From Saprospiraceae bacterium (GTDB lineage Bacteria > Bacteroidota > Bacteroidia > Chitinophagales > Saprospiraceae): a DNA stretch of 64,000 bases. The stretch spans positions 124,001-188,000 of the forward strand of contig JABAQQ010000005.1 in assembly GCA_019187225.1 (NCBI GenBank). The letters run 5' to 3'. The notes under the pieces were generated by a model, which saw nothing but the letters and a program-made list of their open reading frames with translations, had not been told where the DNA came from and did not search any database. The translations under genes and the position numbers were made by a program. Numbering within the stretch: position 1 is the first letter of the stretch; the number at the start of each line of letters is the position of its first letter. Positions 18,090 to 25,876 of this stretch are shown one piece after another.

Positions 18090-18407
18090 GGGTCAGCTCC
18101 CGCTGCAAATATCGCTTTTTTAAAAAAAATTTTCGGCTGCGCCGAAAGAAAAAGAAAAAAGGTAAAAGCTCAGGCAGGGGCAGCGCCCCGAAAGATTTGT
18201 AGTGATTTATGCACAAAATCCACTGTGGAGGGGCAGCGCCCCGAAACATATTCCGGGGCGCTGCCCCTCCACGAAATAATATCGATCTTTCTGCTACAAA
18301 TTTTTCGGGGCGCTGCCCCTGCCTAAGTTTTTACGAAAAAAGAAAAAAAGAGCAAAGGGTAAAAGGGTAAAAGCGCAAAGGGTTACCGCCCCCCCGCCGA
18401 GGCAGCC
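18090..18407. repeat. DGR spacer copy 2, with nested palindromes
   Basis: This 318-bp spacer between TR and VR2 is almost identical to 18526-18844. It contains a perfect 18-bp stem (18226-18243 with 18254-18271) nested inside an outer stem of about 22 bp (18172-18193 with 18303-18324), plus a small TTTCGGC/GCCGAAA hairpin near 18131. GGGGCAGCGCCCC is the shared core. Such structures downstream of VR are known to aid retrohoming in other DGRs; that role is inferred here. Confidence 0.9.
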
Positions 18408-18525
18408 CTGGCGCAACGGAAACCGACGATGTAGCCCCAGTAGTTCCGCCCAACCCCGCAGCGGAAGGCCGGGCGACAAGAGTAAGCACTGATGTTCCAC
18501 GAACCGCCGCGCAACACGGCGTATT
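18408..18525 (-). other. Second variable repeat (VR2) without a host gene
   Basis: On the minus strand this 118-bp copy reads VLRGGSWNISAYSCRPAFRC, then a diversified segment ending GFRCARAA and a stop. It has the same length as TR, and all core differences are at TR adenines (for example AAC to TGC, GAA to GGG). Nothing upstream of it on the minus strand encodes an FGE domain, because spacer 18526-18844 intervenes. It is either a stored alternative C-terminus or a relic of duplication. Confidence 0.93.
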
Positions 18526-18844
18526 GGGTCAGCTCCCGCTGCAAATATCGCTTTTTTAAAAAAAATTTTCGGCTGCGCCGAAAGAAAAAGAAAAAAGGTA
18601 AAAGCTCAGGCAGGGGCAGCGCCCCGAAAGATTTGTAGTGATTTATGCACAAAATCCACTGTGGAGGGGCAGCGCCCCGAAACATATTCCGGGGCGCTGC
18701 CCCTCCACGAAATAATATCGATCTTTCTGCTACAAATTTTTCGGGGCGCTGCCCCTGCCTAAGTTTTTACGAAAAAAGAAAAAAAGAGCAAAGGGTAAAA
18801 GGGTAAAAGTACCAAAGGGTTACTGCCCCCCCGCAGAGGCAGCC
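18526..18844. repeat. DGR spacer copy 1, directly after the target gene
   Basis: This 319-bp spacer starts inside the last codons of the target gene on the left side of VR1 and repeats 18090-18407 with only a few differences near its ends. The nested palindrome is conserved, offset by 436-437 bp. The target stop (18820-18822) lies within its VR-proximal edge. Confidence 0.9.
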
Positions 18845-21800
18845 CTGGCGCAACGGAAACCGACGACGTCGCTGAACCCGATGGACCGAGCATACCCGTA
18901 GCGGACGGCCGGGCGACAAACGTCAACATAGAAGAACCACGAACCGCCGCGCAACACGGCGTATTCTCCATTGGCGGGGCCGGTCGGATTGACGGCCGGC
19001 GCACTTCGAAATTGCTCGTAATACTTTTCGCCGTACCAGTCGCTGCACCACTCCCACACGTTGCCGCTCATGTCGAAGAGGCCGAGTTCGTTGGCTTTTT
19101 TTTGCCGCACCGGGTGGGTCGTGCTGTTCGAGTTGCCATCATACCAACCCACCTCGTCGAGGTTATCGGAGCCGCTGTACCGGAATCCCCGGCCTTGCGC
19201 GCCGCCCCTCGCCGCGTATTCCCATTCGGCCTCGGTAGGCAGGCGCAGGCCGTAGAAGCGGGCGTATTCGTCGGCGCCGTACCAGGTCACGTACACCACC
19301 GGGTGTTGTTCCTTGCCGGGAGCGGGCCGCCAACGCCCGTTGGCGTCGTTTTGCACTCCCCAATCATCCTCGAATATCATCGTCTGTCCCCGGTAAGCCC
19401 CGTCCTTTACCTTATCGCTGCCGTATTCGTTGAGAAAGGCAGCGTACTGGGTGTTCGTCACTTCCGTGCGGTCTATGTAGAAATCGCCGACCGTCACGTC
19501 GTGGGGCGGTTTTTCGTCGTCGGAGCAGTTGCCATCGCGTTTTTGATCGAGGCAGCCCATGGTAAAGGTTCCGCCGCGCACGGGGGCCATGTCTTCGCCG
19601 GGGCGGCGGCCGGGGACGTAGGCAGTGGCAGTGGCAGTGGCAGTAGCAGTAGCAGTGGCAGGGTCCGTGGCGGTCGGAGTCAAACTACTGCCACTGCTAC
19701 TGCCACTGCCACTGCTACTGCCACTGCCTCCTGTCAGATAGTTCCAGGCAGCGGGGGCATCGGTTTGGGTCACGAGGGTGAGGGTAAAGGGTCGCTGTGC
19801 GGCGGTATAAGCTTTGTCGTAAACGGCCTGGAAGGCGTTCCAGTCGCCAATGCGCGGCAGCACGATGGCGCCGGCCGACCAATTGCCGACTTTAACAGGC
19901 GAGTTTGTGCCCGACACAGCGTGAAAGTGCAAACCGAAGGCATTGCCGGTGGAGGACGGGTCGCCCGCGTCGATGCCGAACGATTTGTTTATGTCGCGGT
20001 AAATGGTGATGGCGCCGGTTTGGCGTAGGGCCGGCGAGGTTCTGTCGGTGCCGGGCCGGTGTTGGCCGGGTGTGTAGGCATCGGGATATTGGCCGGGCGC
20101 GATCATAGCTGCGCCGCCGCGGTTGTCCGCGCTCTGCACAGCGGCTACGCCGGGCATGGTGGTGGCTGTATATACGCCGCTTTGCCAGACGCCGGCGGCA
20201 TCGCGGTACAGCACTACGACGTAGTCCTCCCAGGCGTCGGGCGTCCGGTCCCGCGTTTTCCGGAAGCCGATGATGTTGGGGTAGTTTCCCTCAAAAACAT
20301 AGCCTTTTTGCGTGAATACATCGCGAAAGACTTGCACGAGGTAGCGGGTGCGGTCGGAGGCGTAGCGGTCGGTATCGGCGAACGACGAATCGGCGCACCA
20401 GGCCAAGCCTGCACGCACGGCGGTCAGCATGGAATCGGTGTCGAAGGATTTTTGGAAAATGGTGCAGGGAATGGATTTGGCCAGCCGGTATCCTGGGTTT
20501 TCGACAGGCACTTTTGCAAACACAGAATCGGCCTGGCGGGAAAAGGTAACGCTGCGGTTGTACAAAGCGGTAGCCACATAGTGCTCGTAGGCTGCGCGGG
20601 CGGTATCGCCGGGCGGAATTTCAGCACGGGTAGTGCCGGTAAGCGAATCAACAAACGGCAAAACGCGCAATACATCTATGGGGAATAACGAACGACGAAT
20701 CGTATCGCAAGCCAGCCGTTCGCGATACAACACCCGGTCTGCTGCATTTTGCAGGCAAAGTGTCTGCCCCTGGTATTGCACTTGTTCGCCGGCGCAGGCG
20801 GGCGGTTGCGGCTGCCAGAGCAGGGCGCCGATGCCTGCGGCCAGCAGGAGCGCACCGGCGCGCAGCGCGTCGCGCCAGAAGGGCGTCCAGCCCAGGGCGG
20901 GAAATCCGCCGGGATGTACCTCGCGGCGGAGCTGGGGCGGCACCAGCACGTCGAGCAGGGTGCGGCGGCGCAGGGCTTTGAGGGTGGTGACGTCGGGGCG
21001 GGTGCGACCGATGTATTTTTTCACTTCTTCGGCGTGGCGGGCGCGTTCGGCGGGGTCGGCGGCACTCATCCATCCCAGCAGGGCGAGGTGCATGCGGTAG
21101 CCCGGAGCGGCCACACTTTTGGGATCGGGCGCTTTTTGAGCGGCCAGCAGGCGGTAGAGGGCAGCCTGAATGCGGCGCAGGAGGCCGGGGCTGTCCTGTT
21201 CGAGCCATTCGAGCAGGGCGAGGCGGTCGTGATCGGGGATTCGGCCCTGCACAAACCATTCGAGGCGGGTGAGCTGGCGGAGGTCTTCGGAACTGATTTC
21301 GGATTGCGGATTGCGGATTGTGGATTGTGGATTGTCCCGGGTGCCCGGGACAGGTAGCCGGCTGAAAAGGCGGCGGAGCCGCGCCATCCCGGAACGGAAG
21401 GCCAGATGCAGAGCACGCCGCCACGACGTCGCGCCGGAGCCCGGGGTGGCGCTACGCAGCCACCTGCCTATCCATAAAGTGAGATCGTAGTGGATGCTGG
21501 GCCAAACGGCGCAGGCGGCCATCCAACGGATCTGGGCATCGGAGTAGTATTCGCGGAGCGTGGCGATGAGCGGGCCGCCGAGGGCGACGGCGGGTTCGCC
21601 GGCGGGATGGCCGCTCTGCCCGGCAGCAGCCGCAAGGTCGGCGAGGGGGAACAGGCCGGTTTCGACGTGTTGGTCGAGTTCGGCGAGGAAGTCGAGGCTG
21701 TCTATGAGGGCGGGCAGCACGGTGAAACGTTCGGCGAGGCGGCGCTCGGCGTGGCGCCAGGCGGCTGGCGGCACGGGAGTGAACAGGGCGCGTTGTTTCC

Positions 21801-23226
21801 AGGCGTCGAGGGTTTGCGTCCAGGGGGCTAATCTGCCGCCGCTGAGCAGGCGGTAGCCGTCGCTGAGCAGGATGAGGCGGGCGGAGGGGTAGCGATAGAT
21901 CAGGTCGCGGATGCCGATACCGGCGGGGTGGTCGTCGTTCCAGCAGAGGCGGGGGTCGCCGCTGAAGAAGAAGCGTTCGAGCAGCACTTCCTGTTTTTGG
22001 AAGGCGGCGGCGATGGCGTCGAACAGGGCGGCACGGTGGTCGTTGGCGTCCTGCCGGTCAATGAGCAGCAGGTATTCGGGCGGGCGGGTGAGTTCCCGGT
22101 AGCGAAAATCGGGCAGGCCGCCGCGTTCGATGGTGGCTTCGATGGTGCGCGGCAGGTCGAGGCGGCGGGAGTCGGCGGCTTCGCGGCGGCGCAGTCGGTT
22201 GGCGATGGCGTAAAAGGCGTCGCTCAGTTCCGGTGCGCGCTCGTCGTCGAGCCGGATGTCCCAGACGTAGGGCGGCTGGTCGGCGCGTTCGCGGGCGGCA
22301 GTAAGGGGCCGGCGGCGTTCGCGCCATTGCAGCCACCCATAGAGCGCTCCGGCTAACAGGAGCCACAAAGCGATTTTCAGGGGCCATTGGTAGCGGGTGA
22401 GCCACTGTTGCAGGGCGGAATGTTCCTGCAAACGCCGTGTGAGCAGGAGGCTGTCGCGGGCGGCGCGGTCGTCGGGAAGGTACCGGAGTTGGGCAAAGGA
22501 AGTATCGGGCGGTCCGGGCGGAGGCGGCGACGCCCCGCCTTGCTCTATCCGGGTCACGAGTTGCCACAGGCGGGTTTTGCCCGATTGGTTCTCCAACCGG
22601 ATGCGCAAGGTGTCGCTGCCGGGACTGTCGCGCGCCTGCACGAGCACGCGCCCGCTGTCGCGCAGAGAGTAGCCGGCTAAGGCGGTGGCGCGCAGGGTAT
22701 CGGCGCCGTCGTCGAAACGGGCGGAGACCGGCATGTCGAAATCGCGCAACACGGTGCTGTCGGGTGTGATAATGGTGTTGTTGCCGGCGACCACCCGCAC
22801 TTCGGAGGAGACTGTTTCCGGCGCTGGCGTTTGCCGGCAGTATCGCCAGCAGAGCAATGTGGCGACCAGCGCGAGCGATAGGGCGGCCAGCAAGATCCAC
22901 GGCAGGCGCGCGGGCGGGGCCCCGCTTCCGCCGTTGCCGTCCGGGCCGGGTTGCGGTGTTTTTTTTATCTCCGGCGGCTCCAGGTCGTATTCTTCTATGC
23001 GCCGCTGCCATTCTGTCAGCGTTTGCCCGAAAATTTCGCGGAATTGTTGCTGCTCGCCGGCATTGGTTGCGGTGATGGCGCAAAGGGCGTCGCGCAGTTG
23101 CCGGTCGGGCACATCGCCGGGCAATGCGTCGAGCAGTTGCCGCGCGCGCAAATGCCAGTCCACCCCCAGAGGGAAACCCGCGCTTTCGAGCGCGTCGGCG
23201 AGGATAGGGAGCAGGAGCGGGCGCAT
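18820..23226 (-). CDS. DGR target: membrane vWA-like protein with C-terminal FGE/C-lectin domain
   Basis: The 1468-aa protein has an N-terminal region (1-85) like that of CoxE-type vWA proteins, three hydrophobic segments (about 109-127, 281-299, 787-804), and a vWA-like alpha/beta domain between segments two and three (EYLLLIDRQDAND at 384-396, RLILLSDGYRL at 450-460) with a degenerate metal site. A poorly conserved region and low-complexity Gly/Ser and Ala/Thr linkers follow. The FGE-sulfatase domain starts near 1213 (VRGGTFTMGC, RLPTEAEWEYAARGG, GNVWEWCSDWY). Residues from about 1421 to 1463 are VR1. Three segments would put vWA in the cytoplasm with MoxR (encoded 15 bp upstream) and the variable domain outside; this topology is inferred. 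Confidence 0.88.
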   Translation of the reverse strand: MRPLLLPILADALESAGFPLGVDWHLRARQLLDALPGDVPDRQLRDALCAITATNAGEQQQFREIFGQTLTEWQRRIEEYDLEPPEIKKTPQPGPDGNGGSGAPPARLPWILLAALSLALVATLLCWRYCRQTPAPETVSSEVRVVAGNNTIITPDSTVLRDFDMPVSARFDDGADTLRATALAGYSLRDSGRVLVQARDSPGSDTLRIRLENQSGKTRLWQLVTRIEQGGASPPPPGPPDTSFAQLRYLPDDRAARDSLLLTRRLQEHSALQQWLTRYQWPLKIALWLLLAGALYGWLQWRERRRPLTAARERADQPPYVWDIRLDDERAPELSDAFYAIANRLRRREAADSRRLDLPRTIEATIERGGLPDFRYRELTRPPEYLLLIDRQDANDHRAALFDAIAAAFQKQEVLLERFFFSGDPRLCWNDDHPAGIGIRDLIYRYPSARLILLSDGYRLLSGGRLAPWTQTLDAWKQRALFTPVPPAAWRHAERRLAERFTVLPALIDSLDFLAELDQHVETGLFPLADLAAAAGQSGHPAGEPAVALGGPLIATLREYYSDAQIRWMAACAVWPSIHYDLTLWIGRWLRSATPGSGATSWRRALHLAFRSGMARLRRLFSRLPVPGTRDNPQSTIRNPQSEISSEDLRQLTRLEWFVQGRIPDHDRLALLEWLEQDSPGLLRRIQAALYRLLAAQKAPDPKSVAAPGYRMHLALLGWMSAADPAERARHAEEVKKYIGRTRPDVTTLKALRRRTLLDVLVPPQLRREVHPGGFPALGWTPFWRDALRAGALLLAAGIGALLWQPQPPACAGEQVQYQGQTLCLQNAADRVLYRERLACDTIRRSLFPIDVLRVLPFVDSLTGTTRAEIPPGDTARAAYEHYVATALYNRSVTFSRQADSVFAKVPVENPGYRLAKSIPCTIFQKSFDTDSMLTAVRAGLAWCADSSFADTDRYASDRTRYLVQVFRDVFTQKGYVFEGNYPNIIGFRKTRDRTPDAWEDYVVVLYRDAAGVWQSGVYTATTMPGVAAVQSADNRGGAAMIAPGQYPDAYTPGQHRPGTDRTSPALRQTGAITIYRDINKSFGIDAGDPSSTGNAFGLHFHAVSGTNSPVKVGNWSAGAIVLPRIGDWNAFQAVYDKAYTAAQRPFTLTLVTQTDAPAAWNYLTGGSGSSSGSGSSSGSSLTPTATDPATATATATATATAYVPGRRPGEDMAPVRGGTFTMGCLDQKRDGNCSDDEKPPHDVTVGDFYIDRTEVTNTQYAAFLNEYGSDKVKDGAYRGQTMIFEDDWGVQNDANGRWRPAPGKEQHPVVYVTWYGADEYARFYGLRLPTEAEWEYAARGGAQGRGFRYSGSDNLDEVGWYDGNSNSTTHPVRQKKANELGLFDMSGNVWEWCSDWYGEKYYEQFRSAPAVNPTGPANGEYAVLRGGSWFFYVDVCRPAVRYGYARSIGFSDVVGFRCARAASAGGQ
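18845..18965 (-). other. Variable repeat VR1 at the 3' end of the target gene
   Basis: This 121-bp segment encodes the ligand-facing loop of the FGE/C-lectin fold (RGGSWFFYVDVC, then RPAVRYGYARSIGF). Compared with TR, all substitutions before the terminal AAC run fall on template adenines (at least 20). VR1 has one extra codon in that run (five codons against four AAC in TR), so it was not copied from the present TR without slippage. Confidence 0.95.
19621..19728. repeat. Inverted CAGTGG hexamer arrays coding linkers in the DGR target
   Basis: 19621-19660 carries CAGTGG/CAGTAG units and 19684-19728 the reverse complement. On the coding strand the right array encodes Gly-Ser repeats and the left one Ala-Thr repeats, just before the FGE domain. 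The unit length of six preserves frame, so copy-number change would alter the tether length. The same hexamer occurs at 27458, 33083 and 33502. Confidence 0.9.
21301..21352. repeat. GGATTGC/GGATTGT heptamer array and palindrome inside the DGR target gene
   Basis: Five 7-bp units (GGATTGC or GGATTGT) are followed by the palindrome TGTCCCGGG-tg-CCCGGGACA. They encode a short Asn-Pro-Gln-Ser-rich stretch around residues 625-645, between the vWA-like region and the third membrane segment, where insertion is tolerated. Confidence 0.8.
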
Positions 23227-23240
23227 TTGCGATCTACGGT

Positions 23241-24218
23241 TTATTCTTCATCGGGATAAAGCACGCGCCGCAGCGCGTCGTGGTCTTCTTTGGTTTTGGC
23301 GAGCACGGTGTAGGAACTCAGCAATTTTTTCTGTTCGTCGCCGCCGAGGTCTTCGAGTCGGGCGAGGCGCCGGGGGTCAAAGCCGATCTGGGGCAGCAAT
23401 TCGGCCCAGAAGATGAGTTCGGCAGTAGCGGGTTTTTTGCGGAGTTTGACGAATTCGGGATTGCGCAGCAGGTTGAAGTGGGCGATGATCGCCTCGAGGT
23501 CGCCGTCGGAGAAATTTTGGGTTTTGGCTTTCAGAATTTCGAGCAGGGCCGGCGGACCGGGAAATTCGATATTGTAATAGACCACGCGGCGCAGGAAGGC
23601 ATCGGGCAGGTTTTTTTCGGAGTTGGAAGTCAGCACGATGATCGGGCGCTGATCGGCTGTGAGCGCGGGCTGGTCGGCGGCGGGGAATTTTTTGCGTATT
23701 TCCGGCACGTCGAAGCGCAGCTGGTCGATGGCTGCCAGCACGTCGTTGGGCAGGTCGCGCGGGGCTTTGTCTATTTCGTCTATCAGCACCACACGAGGTT
23801 TGTGGGCGGGGTCGTTCAGCGTGTCGCGGATTGCTTTGCCGAGGGCTTCGTAATGGATGAACAATTCTTCTATTTCATCGGGAGTGAGCAGTTTTTTCTG
23901 GGTTTGGGTGTACTGGAAATGCCCCAGGGCATCGTAGCGGTAGAAGAGGTCTTTGGCCGAAGAAGTAGTTTGGGCATTGAACTCGATGGGCTTGCCGAGG
24001 TCGAAGAAGCGGGCGATGTGCCAGGCGAGTTGGGTTTTACCGGTGCCGGGTTCGCCGGTCACGAGCAGGGGTTTGCCGAGGGCGAGCGCCACGTTCACGG
24101 CGGTCACCAAGCCGTCGGAAGGGATATAGGTAGCGGCATCGTCGGCGCGGTTGTTGTCGGGGCGACGGAGCGGAGGGGCGGCTTCGGGGATCGTTTTGGC
24201 GTAGCGGTTGAAAGACAT
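23241..24218 (-). CDS. MoxR-type AAA+ ATPase
   Basis: The 325-aa protein has Walker A GEPGTGKT (55-62), Walker B VVLIDEIDKAPRD (143-155), a sensor-1 region (IVLTSNSEKNLPDAFLRR) and the alpha-helical insert of the MoxR family. MoxR proteins remodel partners that carry vWA domains. Here the partner is the downstream gene, 15 bp away, which has a vWA-like domain and the DGR-variable FGE. The EAD-bearing gene ends 20 bp upstream, so the three form one operon. Confidence 0.9.
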   Translation of the reverse strand: MSFNRYAKTIPEAAPPLRRPDNNRADDAATYIPSDGLVTAVNVALALGKPLLVTGEPGTGKTQLAWHIARFFDLGKPIEFNAQTTSSAKDLFYRYDALGHFQYTQTQKKLLTPDEIEELFIHYEALGKAIRDTLNDPAHKPRVVLIDEIDKAPRDLPNDVLAAIDQLRFDVPEIRKKFPAADQPALTADQRPIIVLTSNSEKNLPDAFLRRVVYYNIEFPGPPALLEILKAKTQNFSDGDLEAIIAHFNLLRNPEFVKLRKKPATAELIFWAELLPQIGFDPRRLARLEDLGGDEQKKLLSSYTVLAKTKEDHDALRRVLYPDEE

Positions 24219-24237
24219 GGCGATTGCGATTTACGAT

Positions 24238-25449
24238 TTACGATTGGGCTTGTTCCTGTGCGACCTGACGTACCATTTTTTGCAGTTCCTGCACGTCGCG
24301 CATATCGTAAGGGCCGTTTTTACGGTAGCGGGCGGGATTTGTTTCCTCGATGTACCGGTCGAACTGATCGAGGATTTCGCGGTAGTTGGGGGCATGGCCG
24401 TCCTGGGCGATGCGGTGCAGCCACTTTTCCACTTCGTCCTGCGGGACGGGATGCAGGAGCGCTATCGGTTGTGCCGGTGTACGGGCTGACTCGCCGGGCT
24501 CCTCGCCGGGTATTTTAAGGCTGATGGCGGTCACGATATCGCCTGTTCGCCGGGCAAAGGCTTCTAATTGCTCCCGGATGGCCACCTGGCGGGAAGTCAG
24601 CGCCTCGGGTTTATCGAAATTTTTGATATAGACTACAAGGAAAAAGGCGAACAGGCGGCGGCTTTTTCCGCACAGGTTGCGCTGCCAGGCGAGTATTTCA
24701 TCGAGGCATTCGGGCAGAGAGTCGTCCCAGTTCGTTTCGTGCAGCGCAAAAGCGAAAGCGGCGTGAGAGTAGTTTGACCTGAAAAAATCGGCGTTGGCGC
24801 GCGAAAAATCGGATTTGAACGTATCCAGCGTTTCTTCCGCGCCGCCGCTTTCCACGGTCAAACCTTGTATCAGTATCCGCTCGGGGCCGTTGGGCTTGAA
24901 ATACACTTGCGCGTCGGGGTCGCTTTCCAATTTTTTCACCTCTTCGCGGATGAGGCGCTCAGCGAAGCTGTGCGGCATTTGCTCCGGGCAAGCCTGCACG
25001 AGGAAAAACTGAAGGGGGGCGCCAATTTTCTGACGGCGGGCGCTGCTGTACGTCTTTTTGGCGTCCACGCGATCGCAGTTGACTAAGTACAGGGGTTCTG
25101 TCGCTTTGTCAAGATCGATGGGCAACCTGCGCAGCGCCTGTATCAGCGGGATGTCTTCGTCGGGCGGACGCAGATCGGCTTCGGTCAGCGCGTCAATCAG
25201 GACCAACAAACCTTCGCGGGTGCGGTTGGCAACGATATCGAATTCACCCCTGTATTCGATGGTACCCTGAATGACGAATGCTTTTTTGGCGTTGAGATAT
25301 TTGGCTTTGAGCAGCGCCAGATCATTGAAAATGCTGGTTCTACTGCGACGCAGCCGGCGTTCCAATTCATCCAGCACAAATTCGACGCCTTGTTCGGCAA
25401 GACATTTTTTCAATTCGTATTGGGTATCGCGAAGACAGGAAGTCGGCAT
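24238..25449 (-). CDS. EAD11-like adaptor fused to an iSTAND-like domain
   Basis: I set the start at the ATG at 25449 (MPTSCLRDTQYELKKCLAEQ), giving 403 aa; the frame open further upstream runs through a repeat region. Residues 1-90 fit the pattern of effector-associated domain 11: helices ending with NDLALLKAKYLNAKKAFVIQG and EFDIVANRTREGLLVLIDAL, as also seen at the N-terminus of the gene at 55284. Residues 100-290 (PLYLVNCDRVD, FFLVQACPEQMPHSFAERLI) resemble inactive-STAND regions of conflict systems. EADs act as homotypic adaptors to effectors. The assignments come from memory of the families and need a profile search. Confidence 0.6.
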   Translation of the reverse strand: MPTSCLRDTQYELKKCLAEQGVEFVLDELERRLRRSRTSIFNDLALLKAKYLNAKKAFVIQGTIEYRGEFDIVANRTREGLLVLIDALTEADLRPPDEDIPLIQALRRLPIDLDKATEPLYLVNCDRVDAKKTYSSARRQKIGAPLQFFLVQACPEQMPHSFAERLIREEVKKLESDPDAQVYFKPNGPERILIQGLTVESGGAEETLDTFKSDFSRANADFFRSNYSHAAFAFALHETNWDDSLPECLDEILAWQRNLCGKSRRLFAFFLVVYIKNFDKPEALTSRQVAIREQLEAFARRTGDIVTAISLKIPGEEPGESARTPAQPIALLHPVPQDEVEKWLHRIAQDGHAPNYREILDQFDRYIEETNPARYRKNGPYDMRDVQELQKMVRQVAQEQAQS

Positions 25450-25549
25450 TTTTGATTTAGTGGGCTGTAAATCAAGACTGATGCAAACATACAAGGTTTT
25501 TGATATTAAACCTTCGGCGGGGCGTTTTTCGTTAAGCATTTGAGCACAT

Positions 25550-25620
25550 AAACACATAGGCACATAGACCACATAGCAATAAAAAACAACAAACTATGTG
25601 AACTATGTGCCTATGTGTTT
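25550..25620. repeat. Inverted CACATAG-type repeat between divergent genes
   Basis: Arms AAACACATAGGCACATAG (25550-25567) and its exact complement (25603-25620) enclose 35 nt that carry further CACATAG / CTATGTG units. It lies upstream of both the EAD operon (minus) and the ABC-F gene (plus), so it could influence either promoter. Confidence 0.85.
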
Positions 25621-25707
25621 ATTTCGCCCATGTACTTACTGCCCTTCTGCCGTACAATTTTAACCCCAACAAAATTCCCTACCTTCGCCGCCCGAAAAAC
25701 CATTGCA

Positions 25708-25876
25708 TCCACCGTCCACCGTCCACCGCCTACCGTCCACCGTCCACCGTCAACCGCCTACCGTCCACCGTCCACCGTCTACCGTCAACCGTCTACCGTC
25801 AACCGTCTACCGTCCACCGTCAACCGTCTACCGTCCACCGTCAACCGTCTACCGTCCACCGTCAACCGTCAACCGT
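25708..25876. repeat. CCGTCCA/CCGTCAA heptamer array abutting the ABC-F start codon
   Basis: About 24 tandem 7-bp units (ACCGTCC, ACCGTCA, ACCGCCT and similar) run without a break into the GTG start at 25875. The last unit, ACCGTGA, itself supplies the start codon. No Shine-Dalgarno sequence can fit between array and gene. Confidence 0.92.

Noticed and set aside
18383-18685. VR2-containing frame as an independent small gene
   Set aside because: Its N-terminal part translates the palindromic spacer and has no plausible start; only the VR part resembles protein.
19012-20028. 338-codon frame on the plus strand over the DGR target
   Set aside because: It mirrors the FGE coding strand; its repetitive Gly/Ser and Thr/Ala runs come from the hexamer arrays.
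23280-24518. 412-codon plus-strand frame
   Set aside because: It is fully antisense to the MoxR gene, whose Walker motifs and spacing are certain.
25605-25874. N-terminal extension of the ABC-F gene
   Set aside because: The extension is a translated CCGTCCA array, and homologs begin at the NFLTLENV strand, so the GTG at 25875 fits better.
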